Assembly (NCBI GenBank): GCA_958295665.1
Contig: OY282560.1
Location: 54,808,333 to 54,872,332, forward strand
Reading direction: 5' to 3'
Length of the DNA: 64,000 nucleotides
Origin: Tipula vernalis
Lineage: Eukaryota > Arthropoda > Insecta > Diptera > Tipulidae
The notes under the pieces are model-generated. The model saw nothing but the letters and a program-made list of their open reading frames with translations. It was not told where the DNA came from and made no database searches. Numbering within the stretch: position 1 is the first letter of the stretch; every line of letters begins with the position of its first letter. Shown here one piece after another: positions 1 through 11,415 of this stretch. The translations under genes and the position numbers were made by a program.

Positions 1-3000
1 TTATTGTTATTATTGGACAAAAACATTTCCTTTGGAAATGGTAAAACCGTGTTAGGCTTGAACCTGACATGTTGTTTGCATGTCGCAAATGTTCTGACCC
101 TTTTATACTATCGCGATTGCATTCATAGCCATCGAAAACCACTGTGACTTCCCGGAAATAATTATCTCTTTAATGTCTTACATATCTCATCCTTTCCCGT
201 CCAGGGTACCCGATGTATCAATATTCCCCCGTTGATAACGTGAATACATTTAGTCTTGTCAATATTCGCGGTTTCTGGTGAGAATATCTTTATTAGAGCC
301 GATTTAGCGGTTTTCCGTAACATACCATTGTCAAATATGCTCATTGGAAATGGAGCTAGTTCATAATCTAAATGGTTTTCTAGGTTATTGGAGGACTTTT
401 CTTGGGTCAGGCAAATTCTTTGGAAAATTAACAAGGGATCTACTGTTATAACTTCATCCTGAACTTTTATCGAAGACGTTTTATTTATAAGAGGTACTAC
501 GCGATACTTGCGTGTCTCTTGCCTTGCACTTGATTAAGGATACTATTTGTTCCAACCGCAAGAGCTTCGTGACAATTAACTTTTTTCCCAGCAACGAGCC
601 CGGCGGACAAGGAAATAAGTTCTTCTGTATGTGTGAACGGGTTGCGTATTTCAATCCACCCCTTTAACTTAGCCAAGTCTTCATAATCGCGATCTATCCG
701 GCTGTCTCGGGCATCTACATGCTGGTTACTGGAATTGAAACGGACCCCGCAAAACTCCTCCATTTGATTACAAATATCCACCTTGAAAGAAAGGGATGCG
801 ATGAACTTGGTAGTGGCACTCGTATTGAATCCACGGTTAACTAATCGGCCGCTAACTTTAACCATTCTCATGAATCTTGTTCAATCGTCATGTCAGTGAA
901 GTTACCCGACCAAAATTTCAACCCATTTCGAACAAAATTATGATATTCAACTAGTCGTTCATTATTTTCACGATGACCTTGACTTTCGTGAAGTTTCCCC
1001 ATGTTTTCTAGGTAGTTTATCATGTCCTGTACATACAAATGCGCCGACCGTGCGTAGTTGAAATGACCGGCCATATGGAAATAGGGAAGCATTTGCTCGA
1101 TACGTTTCAACTGAGAAATCAAATCGCCCATTTTTTCGGATTTAAGAAAACACTTTGCTATTTAAAACATGCGCATGTATTGTATCCACAACTTGGCTGT
1201 TTTTCCTCGCCCCTCAATTTCATTCATTTTACTTATACATTTTTCATTCGCGGTTTTAATGAATGCACAGTCTTTGACATCCCTGTAATCGATTGTATCA
1301 ATATTTGTGAGGTAATCTTTCATGCCTATCTTCTCAGTAGGTGAAAATTCTATTTCGTTAAATATCCGTTCGCATAAAGCAGCAAAAACAAGTGAATAAG
1401 CTCGCATCGCACGGTGATACGCGTGTATGTAGAGCATTTTCTTGGACGTTCCAGCAGCGTAACAAATACTCATCAATTCTTCTAATCCACTTCCGGACAT
1501 AATGAACCCAATGCTGCCGAGATACGACAGAAGCAAATGAAATCCACCCAGTCTAGTAATAATCCTAGAAATGGCCAGCACCCGCACCTTTGACAATTTA
1601 AGTTGCTTTCTGGTAGACTGGCTGGTCGAACGTAACGAAGCAGGTATGAAGAAGACCCAATTCTTTGGATTTTTCTGCAGCATATGTTAGGGCGGTGAAA
1701 ATTGTGTCGTTGTCACTTTACTTCGTTGATAAGGCATATTTTGGGTTTGTTTCCCCATGAACCCGTTCCACCCTGAAGTCTTCCAAACCTTAGCTCTACC
1801 ATACATCCACAAGAAATCCACATTATCAATATTGGCAATACTAAAATCCGGAAAATCAAGGACTGTGGCAATTATATTTTTGTACCCGACCTCGTTGCCC
1901 TCGTTCTTATCGACATTGCCAATATCGCGTAATAAGAGCTACTTGGCCTCGTAACAATCTTCAGGTGTGACAGCTAGAATTCTTCCCATTCCATGAAATG
2001 TATTTTTTCCGTCAATCGTATTTGTGTTAAAGTCGCAATTGTCAAAAATGAATTGAGCAAAGGAACCTTTCTTGATATTTGGAGACTGAGCGTACATTAT
2101 ACTATTTTGATACTTCATAACCTCCGAATAAGACACGTAATTTCCCAATTGAAAAAGGATATCGATAAGATTTCGAGAACCAAATTTTCGGAAAAGCATT
2201 ACACCCAGACCGAGCTGCAAGTGCGACAAAAAAAAACTCGGTCGAGCTGTCACCATTATTGCATGACTGATGCTAGTGCATTTTCATTTTAGAGAAGCGA
2301 GATCTTTGTTTTTATCGGTCAAAACAATTTTTATTAATTAAATACTGTAACTTATCTGGGACACTATCATCCACGTCGGCCAGGAGGCAGTCACTTGGAG
2401 GATACATGGCCCTATTATGGGGAAATGACAGCATGTGGCGCCGAATAATTGCTGGCGCTGGTCGAGAATTTTCGTCTCTTCATCCTCGCTGTTAAGTCCA
2501 TTATGATTCCATTCTTCCCTCATAACTTCATATTCTTTATCCTTAAAGTACATGATTGTTCCACTACCATTCTCAGAACAAAAACCTATCCGGTCATCGC
2601 CGAATTCGTCTTTCAAGCATGCAATCAGGGTTGCACAAATCATAGGAGGATCACCTGGGAAGAAATAATTCGTAGCTTCTAATCAACATATGGTGACGAA
2701 CCAAGTATTGTTTCTACGTTGAAAGTTTTTGTGGCCCTGAAAAGGGCCGGTTTTTTGGAATCTTAGTGTCTCTTGAAACACTCACCTGAAATTTCAAGCA
2801 AATCAGCTAGGCGCTACAGTTTTTCTTTAGTTTCCTCAATATACTTCAGAATTCTGCCCATTTGGACCAGAATATGTTCATCCTTGGGACGTCCAGGCTT
2901 TGAATGGACGGGTGGAGGCTTGAAAAACTTTGATTGACATTTTTTATGGTAATGTTTTACAGATTTCGTCCTAGATTCGAGTTTTGATTTCTGTCGTATG

Positions 3001-3263
3001 CCATGTTTGGAATTCGGTTTTATATTTACGACAAAAGGGTCCCCTGGACGTTTTTTTATTTTGTTATGTTCTTCGGAAGCTGGCAAGCCACAGAACATAC
3101 AATTGGCCCTGAAATCAAACCCATCACTCCTACGCTCCTTCTTCCTCTTGGGGCTGCTCAAACGGTCAAATCTTTTGGTCTCGTCAGAGACAAAATCGTG
3201 GCATTGGAAAAAAAATAAAATCGCCGATTTTGTGAAAAAAAAAAAAATTGAACAGCCGTGCAA
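1..3263 (-). pseudogene. Decayed gene of a multi-copy arthropod orphan family, runs off the left edge
   Basis: Conserved blocks lie in order on the minus strand but in different frames. An N-terminal Cys/His block (3263-2814: CMFCGLPASEEH, then a HKKC segment) could bind zinc. It is followed by blocks at 2643-2338, 2256-1939 (LDGKNTFHGMG-like, here IDGKNTFHGMG), 1683-1162 (RLGGFHLLLSYLGSIG), 1131-868 (FWSGNFTDMTIEQ), 871-497, and 434-162 (YELAPFPMSIFDN). The last block reads on to base 1 with VVFDGYECN. I recognise these motifs from uncharacterised multi-copy proteins of arthropods and other invertebrates, whose C-terminus I recall as a PIN/FEN-like domain beyond this window. The copy number suggests a mobile or TE-linked origin, but I know no proven function. 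At least six frame changes make it a pseudogene, or alternatively a gene with introns I cannot place. A CAG/GTGAGT donor-like site follows the first block near 2780. Confidence 0.65.
2733..2748 (-). promoter_or_regulatory. Histone-mRNA-type 3' stem-loop sequence
   Basis: On the minus strand this reads GGCCCTTTTCAGGGCC, a 6-bp stem with a TTTC loop. It matches the metazoan replication-dependent histone mRNA 3' stem-loop, including an A-rich 5' flank (CCAAAAAACC) and an ACAAA 3' flank. In histone mRNAs this element binds SLBP and directs 3' cleavage without polyadenylation. No histone coding sequence is recognisable upstream: the nearest coding relic is the orphan-family block ending at 2814. 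A purine-rich downstream element is not obvious. It may be a chance match, a captured histone tail, or a processing signal used by the neighbouring relic. Confidence 0.45.
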
Positions 3264-4286
3264 AAGTAGACGTTCTTAGCTTTCAAATGATATGTCATAG
3301 AGACCAATCCGATCATGTATGAATTTTTAATTGGTGGTTGTTTCCAAAATTTCCCCACACTCCAAAAACAGCAAAAAATTGGGATTCAACAAACAAAGTT
3401 TTAATCAAAATGCAAGAAAATTAGATTATACAAATTTCACAGATGACAAAGGACCTTCTGAGGACCCGTTATCAAGGAAATTTGGAGCAAATTAGTGCAA
3501 TACAAAAAAAAAAATAGGAACAAATTCAGGGGAGGACTAAAAATGCATAGAAAAACAATATTTGACCCCTTTTTTCGATTCGTGCAAAGATTAAAAACGT
3601 GACTCGATTCACCGGATATGGTAGCGGTAGATTTCCCCTTCCAGAAGAACTTTGAATAATGACAAAATTCGCATTTTTAACAAAGTTATTGAATAATTTG
3701 TCCACCCGCTCATGTGTAAATGCACGGACTGTGCTCTCCGACATACAACACAAAAACTCAATATTCTGGGTGCGCTTGGGCCCGTTTATCTCGAAAACGA
3801 TCAAATTTTCGAGAAAAATGATAAGGACTATTTTTGTAGACAAGAAACTGATCTTTAATTTTTATCTGAAGAAAAAATCTCTAACTGCCATGGATCTTTT
3901 GGGGGCCGTTTTCCCCCCTGCCGCACATAATTTTTACGCAAACTCGGGCTCATTTTCAAGGAGGTGCCAAATGCCATTCATCAACTAGCAATTAAAAATG
4001 GCAACTAGGAACTTTCAGTATCGACCCTTCATTTACTGAACTAAATCGCGTATTCGCGTATATTCAAATATAAATATACATAATGTACATTTAATATTTT
4101 AATTGCAATAGTAAGGTGCATAATATATGAATAGACAACCAATGTTTTAGCACATTAATAAATATGCTGAATTTGCATATAATATTTTATGGACGTCTAA
4201 TGAAAGATTTATATTATTGAAGGCTAAAAATATAGTTTTTTAGACGGTTCGTGCCATATTTTGATATTTTGAATGTTTTAATTTGC
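3264..4286. other. No gene recognised; AT-rich spacer
   Basis: Between the orphan-family relic and LINE copy A. It contains short A-runs and a stretch around 3780-3850 (tctcgaaaacg, then aaattttcgagaaaaatg) that looks like dispersed repeat DNA. Open frames in it have no recognisable motif and overlap on both strands. Confidence 0.5.
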
Positions 4287-4299
4287 TTGACAAGGCCAA
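4287..4299 (+). repeat. Left target-site duplication of LINE copy A
   Basis: TTGACAAGGCCAA lies directly before the element and recurs exactly at 11431-11443 after its 3' tail. A 13-bp duplication is what endonuclease-primed integration of a non-LTR element leaves. Confidence 0.9.
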
Positions 4300-4997
4300 C
4301 CCGTGGCGTACTGCAGCTATCGGGGGGGGGGGGGGGTCACAGGTGGTGGATAGTGGACGGCCTATCGATAGGTAGGTTAGCGGTGAATTAAATAAGCCAC
4401 CCTCAACCGCAGCCCATCTGGTGGAAGAGTCTCAGGGAACGGGGGAGTGGTTAACCTCAGTTCATTAAATTCTGAGTGCCTATGATGCCCAACATGGAAA
4501 GTCGAACAGATGGCGCCAGAAAAATAACCACGGCGGACTAGGCGTCACGTCCTCTCTGCACCTCCGGAGTCTCCGCGGGTGATGAGTGGGGGTACCCTAT
4601 AAACGGGTGACCCGGGGAATGGAATGGATCCCATTGGATTGGGCTCTCCATGTGAATAGGTGAATGGGGAGAGAATGTGGGCGGAGGGAAGAGGGTGCTG
4701 GGAGGCTAGGGTGCTAGCGAGCCGAATGGGTTGGATTAAGGTGTTAAGCGACCCGTGCTGATGATCAACTAGGCTGGGGGCCCATTTAACAAAGCTCAGT
4801 CGCTAACGGAGCCCTCTGGATACCTGGCGACCTCCAGTTGTAATTAGCCTTACCTGCGTATACGGATCTCTGCGCAGGCGGACCTTTATTTCCCTGATAC
4901 TCGTGGGAATCAAATAGAAAGATCGAACAACGGAAAAACAAAGGGCACCGGCCCTCCTCAAAAGCCGGTATCAACGAAGGGAGGTACCTGGATCCAG

Positions 4998-5770
4998 ATG
5001 GGTAGGGCCTCTAAGGTTGCAAAGGTGGTTGACTCTAGGGCACCAGTCCCGGGAGTTAGCGGAACCAACGCAGCACAGGGGAGTGAGACGAGAGAAATTC
5101 CTCCGGCGAAAAGGCGATACAGGAATCGCCGCTCGGTATTACGAATTCTCGAGAAGTGGGCTGCGACCCTCGAAGGGCAGCTTACGGAAGAGCAAAGAAT
5201 ATCAGTAGCTTGGGCAAGGAGCACTGTGGGCTCCGGATGCTCGGAAAGGGACCATGTGTCGAAAAAACAGCGGTCCCAGGACGAGGTGGAAGTAGTCAAC
5301 AGCAAGCGGGCCAAGTTGGTGACTGAAAAGAAACGGAGCTACAACTCAGGGACAAAGGTATTCAGCGATGTCCTAAGGAAGCATGTGTTGATGCTAGCCG
5401 TCATTGACGAAAGTCAAGAAGATGTGAGCATCACGGCGGAAAAATGGAGTTTGGTGTATAATGCACTCAACCTCGTCTTTTTAAAGGCCCTGGGTGAAAA
5501 TCCGGGATCACCCCCATCCTGCAGATATGCGGGATGGTATCAAGGGCGTGTGAAAATGACTGCATGCTCGGACTCTAGATCTGTTGATCTTTCTTAAAAG
5601 GCGAAAGCCAAAGTAGGGGAGGTGTGGTCAGGCGCAAAGCTTGCGGCAGTTAGCCGGGAGGAAATTCCCAGCAGGCCGAGGGCACGTGTCTGGCTGCCAT
5701 CCGAACCGGCTAGCCCTGACGAGGATTTGAAAATAATTCAGGCCTCAGAACCAAGGGGTACAAAATTATA
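4998..5770 (+). pseudogene. LINE copy A ORF1, DUF4780-type protein, frameshifted
   Basis: ORF1 proteins of these elements bind element RNA. The first 200 residues are basic and low-complexity (AKRRYRNRRS, SKRAKL), then enter the DUF4780-like domain: LAVIDESQEDVSITAEKW, followed by GWYQGRVKMTACSD. The frame closes at 5597, and the domain continues in another frame from 5622 (REEIPSRPRARVWLPSEP, then EDLKIIQAS). The sequence after about 5770 jumps straight into endonuclease, so the ORF1 C-terminus and the ORF2 start have been lost by an internal deletion. Copy B retains that missing part (19080-19514). The start at 4998 is the first ATG of the frame but is not aligned with the copy B start, which lies further upstream in homologous sequence. 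Confidence 0.8.
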
Positions 5771-6920
5771 TCCTCTAGTAAGTCTGGGAAGATCAGATCT
5801 TGTATTCTTGGGAAAAATAATATTAATCTTTTCCTTCTCTCTCAATATAGCAATGGTGACACTACTGCAGTTAGCCTGGAAGTAGGCACTGGTAGATTCT
5901 GGCTAGTTTCAGCCTACATGGACCGGGAGAAGGAGGTTCCTCCGGATAACCTGGAGGAGCTGATCCGTAAAGCGGAACAATCAAAGGTAGGTGTGGTACT
6001 GGGAGTTGATGCTAATGCGCGTCACGCTATCTGGGGAAGCACGGACATTAATGAAAGGAGTGAGTCACTTTTTGATTATTTAATGAGTACTAACCTTTCA
6101 GTGTGTAATATTGGGCTGGAACCCACATTTATTACTTGTAACAGGCAGGAGGTTCTAGTTGGGACCCTTGCCTCAAATAATATTCTTCATATGGTTAAAA
6201 ATTGGAGGGTGGATAAAGAAGACTCCTTTTCTGATCATCGATATTTAACCTATAGCCTCGATATTCACCCTGGAACAAATATGGGGAATTATTGGAGCAA
6301 ATGTTACCGACGAGGGCTATGGAGCCCCCGACAACCGTTGGGGAGCTGGAGGACATGGTGGCTAGCGTTACTAGCGCATGTAACCGATCCTTTCGCGCTG
6401 CCTGCCCACTGGCTAAGCCTAGGGGTAGTCAAAAATCGGTATGGTGGTCCAGGGAACTGGAAACCTATCGTAAGGCTTGTAGGACAGCCTTTAATAGAGC
6501 CAAAAATACAAGAGAGGCTCAGGATTGGGACTCCTATAAGGAGAAACTAGGAATTTATAAGAAAGAATTAAGAAAAGCACAAAGGAGGTTTTGGAGAATC
6601 TTCTGTGATAAAATGCTAGAGGTATCCGAAACCTCCCGCCTTAGGAAGATTCTTTCCAGAAGTACAGCTAGTACCAGTTTTTTGATAAAACCAGACGGAT
6701 CTTGGACAGCTTCTAGTGGAGAATTTCTTGAGCTTATTTTCGAAACACACTTCCCAGGGAGCTTTGAAGATCTGTTGGTGCGTAGCAATCATCATGAATC
6801 ACTGTCAGTAATCCCAGAGGTATCGTAACCAGGAAACGGATCCTATGGGCACTGAGGGGTTTTAAACGATTTAAATCGGGTGGTCCGGATCAAATTATAC
6901 CAGCGGAACTTCAAAACAAC
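5771..6920 (+). pseudogene. LINE copy A ORF2, endonuclease to RT N-terminus, broken
   Basis: An apurinic-type endonuclease remnant is split over frames. GVDANARHAIWGSTD carries the catalytic Asp-Asn pair, and FSDHRYLTY the Ser-Asp-His motif. The N-terminal Glu motif (QEPW in copy B) is deleted. From 6292 the linker to RT follows (WWSRELETYRKA, FNRAKNTREAQDW, FLIKPDGSWTA). The text then matches copy C up to CTTCAAAACAACT at about 6921, where homology stops abruptly. Endonuclease nicks the target and RT extends from it; neither could be made from this copy. Confidence 0.85.
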
Positions 6921-7247
6921 TAAACTTTTGCGCTTTATCACTCTGTACGAAATTTCGAACATAGACAGTTTGACCAATTCTGAAAGTACGATGACGGCTA
7001 CGAAGGTTATAATTATGCGAATTTCGGTTGTACGAATCTTTTAGGTTTTTAAGGACAAATTTTTGAGCTAACGATAACCGATCACTATTCGAAATAGCCG
7101 TATTCTTTCCGGATAATCCATTAAGTTTCCTCTAATGTTGTCCAAAGATCAAGTAATGGGGCGAAAATTTAGTGCTTTGGTGTGTTACGTTACGTAGAAC
7201 AGAGCTGATCGCGTGTATGTGGCGGTCCGAATTATGATGCTCGTCTT

Positions 7248-7763
7248 TTATGTAGGCGTAAAAGTATGCTTAATACCGTATTGACTGACCAATTCCCCAA
7301 ACGCTTTGGAAACGAATTGCTTCCCATTGTCACTAACTAAAATCTCTGGGACAGAAATTAACTGGAAAATCTTTTCTAGGTATATAATTACGGTCTTTGA
7401 ATTTGCCTCTCGCATAGGTTGTAATAGTACAAAGCGTGAATATTGGTCCAGGATAATAAACAAGTAACTATTCCCTGAGGGAGAACGGGGATATGTGCCA
7501 AGGAAATCAATAAATAATTTTTGCCATGGTCGATCAATTTCATTAAAGCATCCCATACGTGGTCGAGTTGAGTAATTAGGAGCTTTGGCGGTTTTACACA
7601 TCACACATGATTTAAGAAACTCTGATACATCACGACTCATGGAAGGCCAGTAATAATATCTCCTCAGAAGATCCAAGGTTTTATTGAATCCCATGTGCGC
7701 AGAAATGGGAGGACAGTGAGCATGCCGAATTAGAGTAAGCGTGAGCTCCGGTGGTACATACAA
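7248..7763 (-). pseudogene. Gypsy A integrase fragment
   Basis: It starts in the His/Cys zinc-binding region (HAHCPPISAHMGF, then CVMCKTAK) and continues into the catalytic core: FIDFLGTYPRS with the first Asp, ILVSDNGKQF with the second. The ORF ends at YGIKHTFTPT, before the catalytic Glu, so the core and C-terminal domain are incomplete. Integrase joins retroelement cDNA to host DNA. The homologous Glu motif (SERVNR) is present in gypsy B and C. Confidence 0.85.
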
Positions 7764-8731
7764 CTTCCACTCTGGAATATCAGTTTCAGTTCCATAAGGA
7801 CTACTAACAGCATTGCATCATATATGCAGCATATATTTTGTCATCTGTCACCCGATATGTTTGATCGAACTTTGGCTGGGTTTGAATAGTCTCAATCAAA
7901 GACAAATAATCACTAGTTTTAAATGCAGGATCATTCATGGTTAATGTTAAGGCTTACATTCATGAAAACATCATCACTCAATTTTAATTCTTCAACCGAC
8001 TGCCTCGATAGGGCGTCCGGAACGAAATTTTCACTTCCCTTGCGATACTCGATGTTGAAATTATACGCTTGTAATTTCAAGCTCCATCTAGCTTATCTTC
8101 CAGCCAAATCACTCTGATTCATCAGCCACTTGAGGCTAGCATGGTCCGTTATGATCGTGAATGAAAATCCATCCACGTATTGACGAAACTTCTTAACAGA
8201 TACTACGGCAGCATAGCACTCAAGTTCTGTGATCGAATATTTACGTTGCGCAGGGTTTAGCTTAGCGGAAACATAAGCAATGGGACACTCTTCGCCTTCG
8301 TCTGTTTTTTTGAAATAACACGCCGCCGATTCCGGTAGTTGACGCATCGCATTGAATATAAAAATGACGATTGTAATTCGCATTGCACAATACTGGTGAA
8401 GTCGATAGAGCCTGAACTTTTTATTTTTCTTTAATAAATTAGTGAGTCCCGCTGCCATATCGGAAAAATTTCTGATGAACCGGCGGTACCAACTGCTACC
8501 TTCGGTAGAAGAAGGGGTTACATTAATCGTTTTGATGCCAGACGATCCAACTCTGGATCCGTGTTCGCTGCTGCTTCTACTGATCGCACTTGATCTGGAT
8601 TTGATTTTATAGCAACTTGAGTCTTGGGAATCAGAGTATTGCCAGTCCTCTGCTCCCGCCAGTCGTTTCCCCATTGGCGGCAACGTGCACAGTTCGATTT
8701 TAGCACCCCAGGTTCTCCACAGCCGTAGCAA
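7764..8731 (-). pseudogene. Gypsy A RNase H and linker, with residual zinc knuckle
   Basis: From high to low coordinates: traces of a Cys-rich knuckle, a broken stretch, the RT thumb end (SSWYRRFIRNFSDMAAGL), then RNase H (KYSITELECYAAVVSVKK, and IITDHASLKWLMNQSD). A decayed linker to integrase follows. The protease DSGA motif and the RT palm that should lie between the knuckle and thumb are absent, so the join is an internal deletion. Equivalent deletions occur in gypsy B and C. Confidence 0.75.
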
Positions 8732-8765
8732 TATAAAGGCGATTAGATCCGCGATTTATAATTAG

Positions 8766-9764
8766 TCATCTGGTTTTGGTTTGGTCTGGTAGGTTGATTC
8801 GAAGAATGTACATTTGGGGACCTATTTTGATAAAGTTCAAATAGTTCTTGCTCATACTGTGGTATGGTATTGTATTGGACGTCGCTTCAATACTTCCTTC
8901 ATATTGATTTTCCATTTCGCTGACAAACTTACGATTGAAACGTAACATTTCAAGAACAAATCCAGTTCTCGCCCAGGTTTCTTCATATGCAGCACATTTT
9001 CGAACCATATCTTCGATACAAGAGAATTCTTGGTCGACCAGTTTATCTTGGAGACCAGGTCTCATATTCCGTCGCATGATATCTATGAGCTGCGGATCAT
9101 TCAAAGGGGTATCGCATTGCAGAGATATTTTTAAAACGACACTATAAAATTCATTAAAGGACTCACGGTTCTTTTGTTTCCGAGCTTCCAACATCCATCT
9201 AATTTCGTCGTCATTGCTTTCTTGGATACGTTTGAGCATTGCTGATTTTAGTTGAGACCACGTAGTATTAGGGTTTCTTTCTATGAATGTCCAATAATAA
9301 TCAGCTGCAGTGTCTTTTAATAGGTAATTCAAATCGGTAACCATTTGAAATGGAGGAATATTGTTATTTTCGGCTAGATTTTCGACTTTAAAGAGAAATC
9401 GTTTGATCCTTTCTTCTGTTAGACTGCCATCAAATCGAAGATTCCATTTGACGGCAGATATACTTTTTGAATTAGCATGTGTAAGGTGTGAAGATGATTG
9501 TCTGCTGAAGCTAGTAAACGGTACTGGACTAGAATTGCGATCTTGACTGTTCGTCGGCGCTGAAGGGTTCCGAAACGTACTACCTCGCGTAGGCGATGAT
9601 TCAAATCTTGATTGAATACGATTTTATCATCCAGATCATTTTCAATATGTACTGAGGCGTTCGAATTCCCTGGAGTAGAAAGATCCGCTAGATTTTGTAC
9701 GTTTGGCGGCTTGACTCTTGGGAGACTAGCGGTTTCTGGTTTAACGGTCTCAGGGGAGAATCTT
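8766..9764 (-). pseudogene. Gypsy A gag, N-terminally truncated
   Basis: The capsid-like region is readable at 9344-8766 (LNYLLKDTAADYYWTFIERN, WSQLKSAMLKRIQ, MRRNMRPGLQDKLV). Its N-terminal neighbour in another frame at 9604-9419 contains the conserved segment around KWNLRFDGS. Gypsy B and C carry the same pattern (KWNIEFDGS, KWNLSFDGS). About 200 N-terminal residues present in B and C are missing, because the fragment is cut at the junction with LINE copy A. Confidence 0.75.
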
Positions 9765-11343
9765 ACTTACGATTGTAGACGTATTGCAGAATGCGCTTAC
9801 CATCGTTACGAAATGGGCTGGCAAATGTGGACTTTGTATTAACCCGTTCAAGACAGAGCTGGTACTCTTCACTAAGAAATACAAAATCCCGGTAGTTGTC
9901 CCTCCTACCTTAAATGGCACGAGACTTGCTTTTACTGGACAGAGCTAGATATCTGGGCATTATCTTAGACAGTCAGCTTAGTTGGAAGCCCAACATGTTG
10001 GAGAGAATAAACAAAGCTACTATTGCTTTGTACTCCTGTAGGAACGCCATTGGTCATAGATGGGGTCTGAAGCCGGAGCTGGTACACTGGCTCTACACCG
10101 CTGTAGTGAGACCTGTACTCATGTACGGGGTGGGTGTTTGGTGGCCAGCTCTGGACAAGGTAACTTATAAAAGTAAGATTGAGAGAGTGCAAACAACGGC
10201 CTGTATGCTTGTTAGCGGGGCATTGAGGTCGACACCGACAAATGCCTTAGAGGTTATGTTGCACCTTCTTCCGGTCGACATTTTTGGCAAACAGATGGCG
10301 GCAAATACGGCTGTACGACTTGCAGCCGTCTCTCAGTGGAGCTGTCTTAGTATAGGACACTCCACTATTGTTAGATCGTTGAAGGATGAGCTGGCGAATC
10401 TTGACTACATTAAACCTACTCTACACTTCGAGAAGCGATTTCGGACCTCCTTCTCTTCAAGGGAATCCTGGAGCGATAGACCGTTATCGGAAACCGAAGC
10501 GTTGCAATTCTTCACAGATGGCTCCAAGCTAGACGGCAAAGTAGGAGCTGGAGTATTCTATGACAAATTAAATGTAAACATTTCTATTCGTCTCCCTGAT
10601 TACTGCAGCGTGTACCAAGCTGAAGTCGTAGCGATTGAAGAGGTCATGACGTGGTTGAAGCATAATGTGTTATCCTCAGACGATATCACAATCTATGTGG
10701 ACAGTCAAGCGGCGATCCGGTCGTTAGAATCGGTGTCTTTGGCGTCACGGGTGGCTTTAGTTGTCACTCATCTCTAAATGAGATGGGTGAGCATTTCAAT
10801 ATCCAGGTAATCTGGGTCCCAGGTCACTCGCGCGTCATGAGGAACTGCAGGGCAGATGAACTTGCTAGGCATGGTATGACTCTCCAGCTGCAACCAGAAA
10901 GGGCAAGTCTGGGGAGGCCTATTACAGCGCTAAGAAAAGCCCCTGGGAAGCAGGCGCTATCCGCACCGGGGGAAAGGTGGTCTAACACCCTCACCTGTAG
11001 AGTTACAAGACAAGTTTGGCCAAAGCTGGCCTTGGGGCGCACTAGGGCATTAATATCCTTACGTAGACGTGAATTAAGAACGGTCGTAGAAATTCTCACG
11101 GGACACTCCCTTTTTGGAGAACATGCAAGAAGACTGGGTCTGGAGGCAAATAACTTCTGCAGAAGCTGCTTGGACGAAGAAGAGGAAGAGACGTTGCTCC
11201 ACTTCCTTTGCTCGTGTCCAGCGTTGGCTCTCAGAAGGCACCAACACTTAGGTAAGTTCAGGATGGACTGCCTCTTGGATCTCGAAAACAGTAAAGTGCG
11301 GGACGTCTTACGCTACATAAGTAGCTCGAAATGGTTCCAATAG
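9765..11343 (+). pseudogene. LINE copy A ORF2, RT thumb, RNase H and CCHC tail, frameshifted
   Basis: Homology to copy C resumes at ACGATTGTAGACG, just after the position of the catalytic YADD, so this half lacks the RT active site. It holds the thumb (ARYLGIILDSQLSWKPNM, HRWGLKPELVHWLY) and then RNase H with its Asp (FFTDGSKLDG), Glu (QAEVVAIEE), Asp (IYVDSQAAI) and Asp (NCRADELAR) motifs. The C-terminal Cys/His motif is C-x2-C-x10-H-x4-C (CRSCLDEEEEETLLHFLCSC). One frame change sits near 10777 between two RNase H motifs. The stop at 11343 is followed by about 75 bp of 3' UTR and the CCTAA tail. Confidence 0.88.
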
Positions 11344-11415
11344 GGGTAAAAGGGGATATTTTCTGTGGTATCACAATGGACTGTCACTGGTCTAAGTGTG
11401 CATAAGCAGCCACTC

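Larger units (their letters stand above)
6921..9764 (-). mobile_element. Gypsy copy A: internal Ty3/gypsy fragment without LTRs, inside LINE copy A
   Basis: Minus-strand gag and pol fragments lie in the order gag, RNase H, integrase from high to low coordinates. No LTR pair, primer-binding site or target duplication is visible at either junction. The fragment begins inside gag and ends just after the second integrase Asp motif, followed by about 330 bp of unassigned sequence. Protease and RT palm are missing. The gag and integrase types match gypsy B (33876-37589) and gypsy C (41979-44487). Because LINE sequence is deleted at the junctions, this looks like fragment capture or a later rearrangement, not a clean integration. 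Confidence 0.78.

Noticed and set aside
2733..3263. A histone gene upstream of the stem-loop
   Set aside because: The upstream coding block has the orphan-family Cys/His motif and no histone fold sequence.
3526..3988. Overlapping frames of 105 and 109 codons on opposite strands
   Set aside because: No recognisable motif, opposite-strand overlap, and sequence resembling dispersed repeat DNA.
4958..5314. 118-codon minus-strand frame
   Set aside because: Shadow of LINE copy A ORF1, which has the recognisable DUF4780-type domain on the plus strand.
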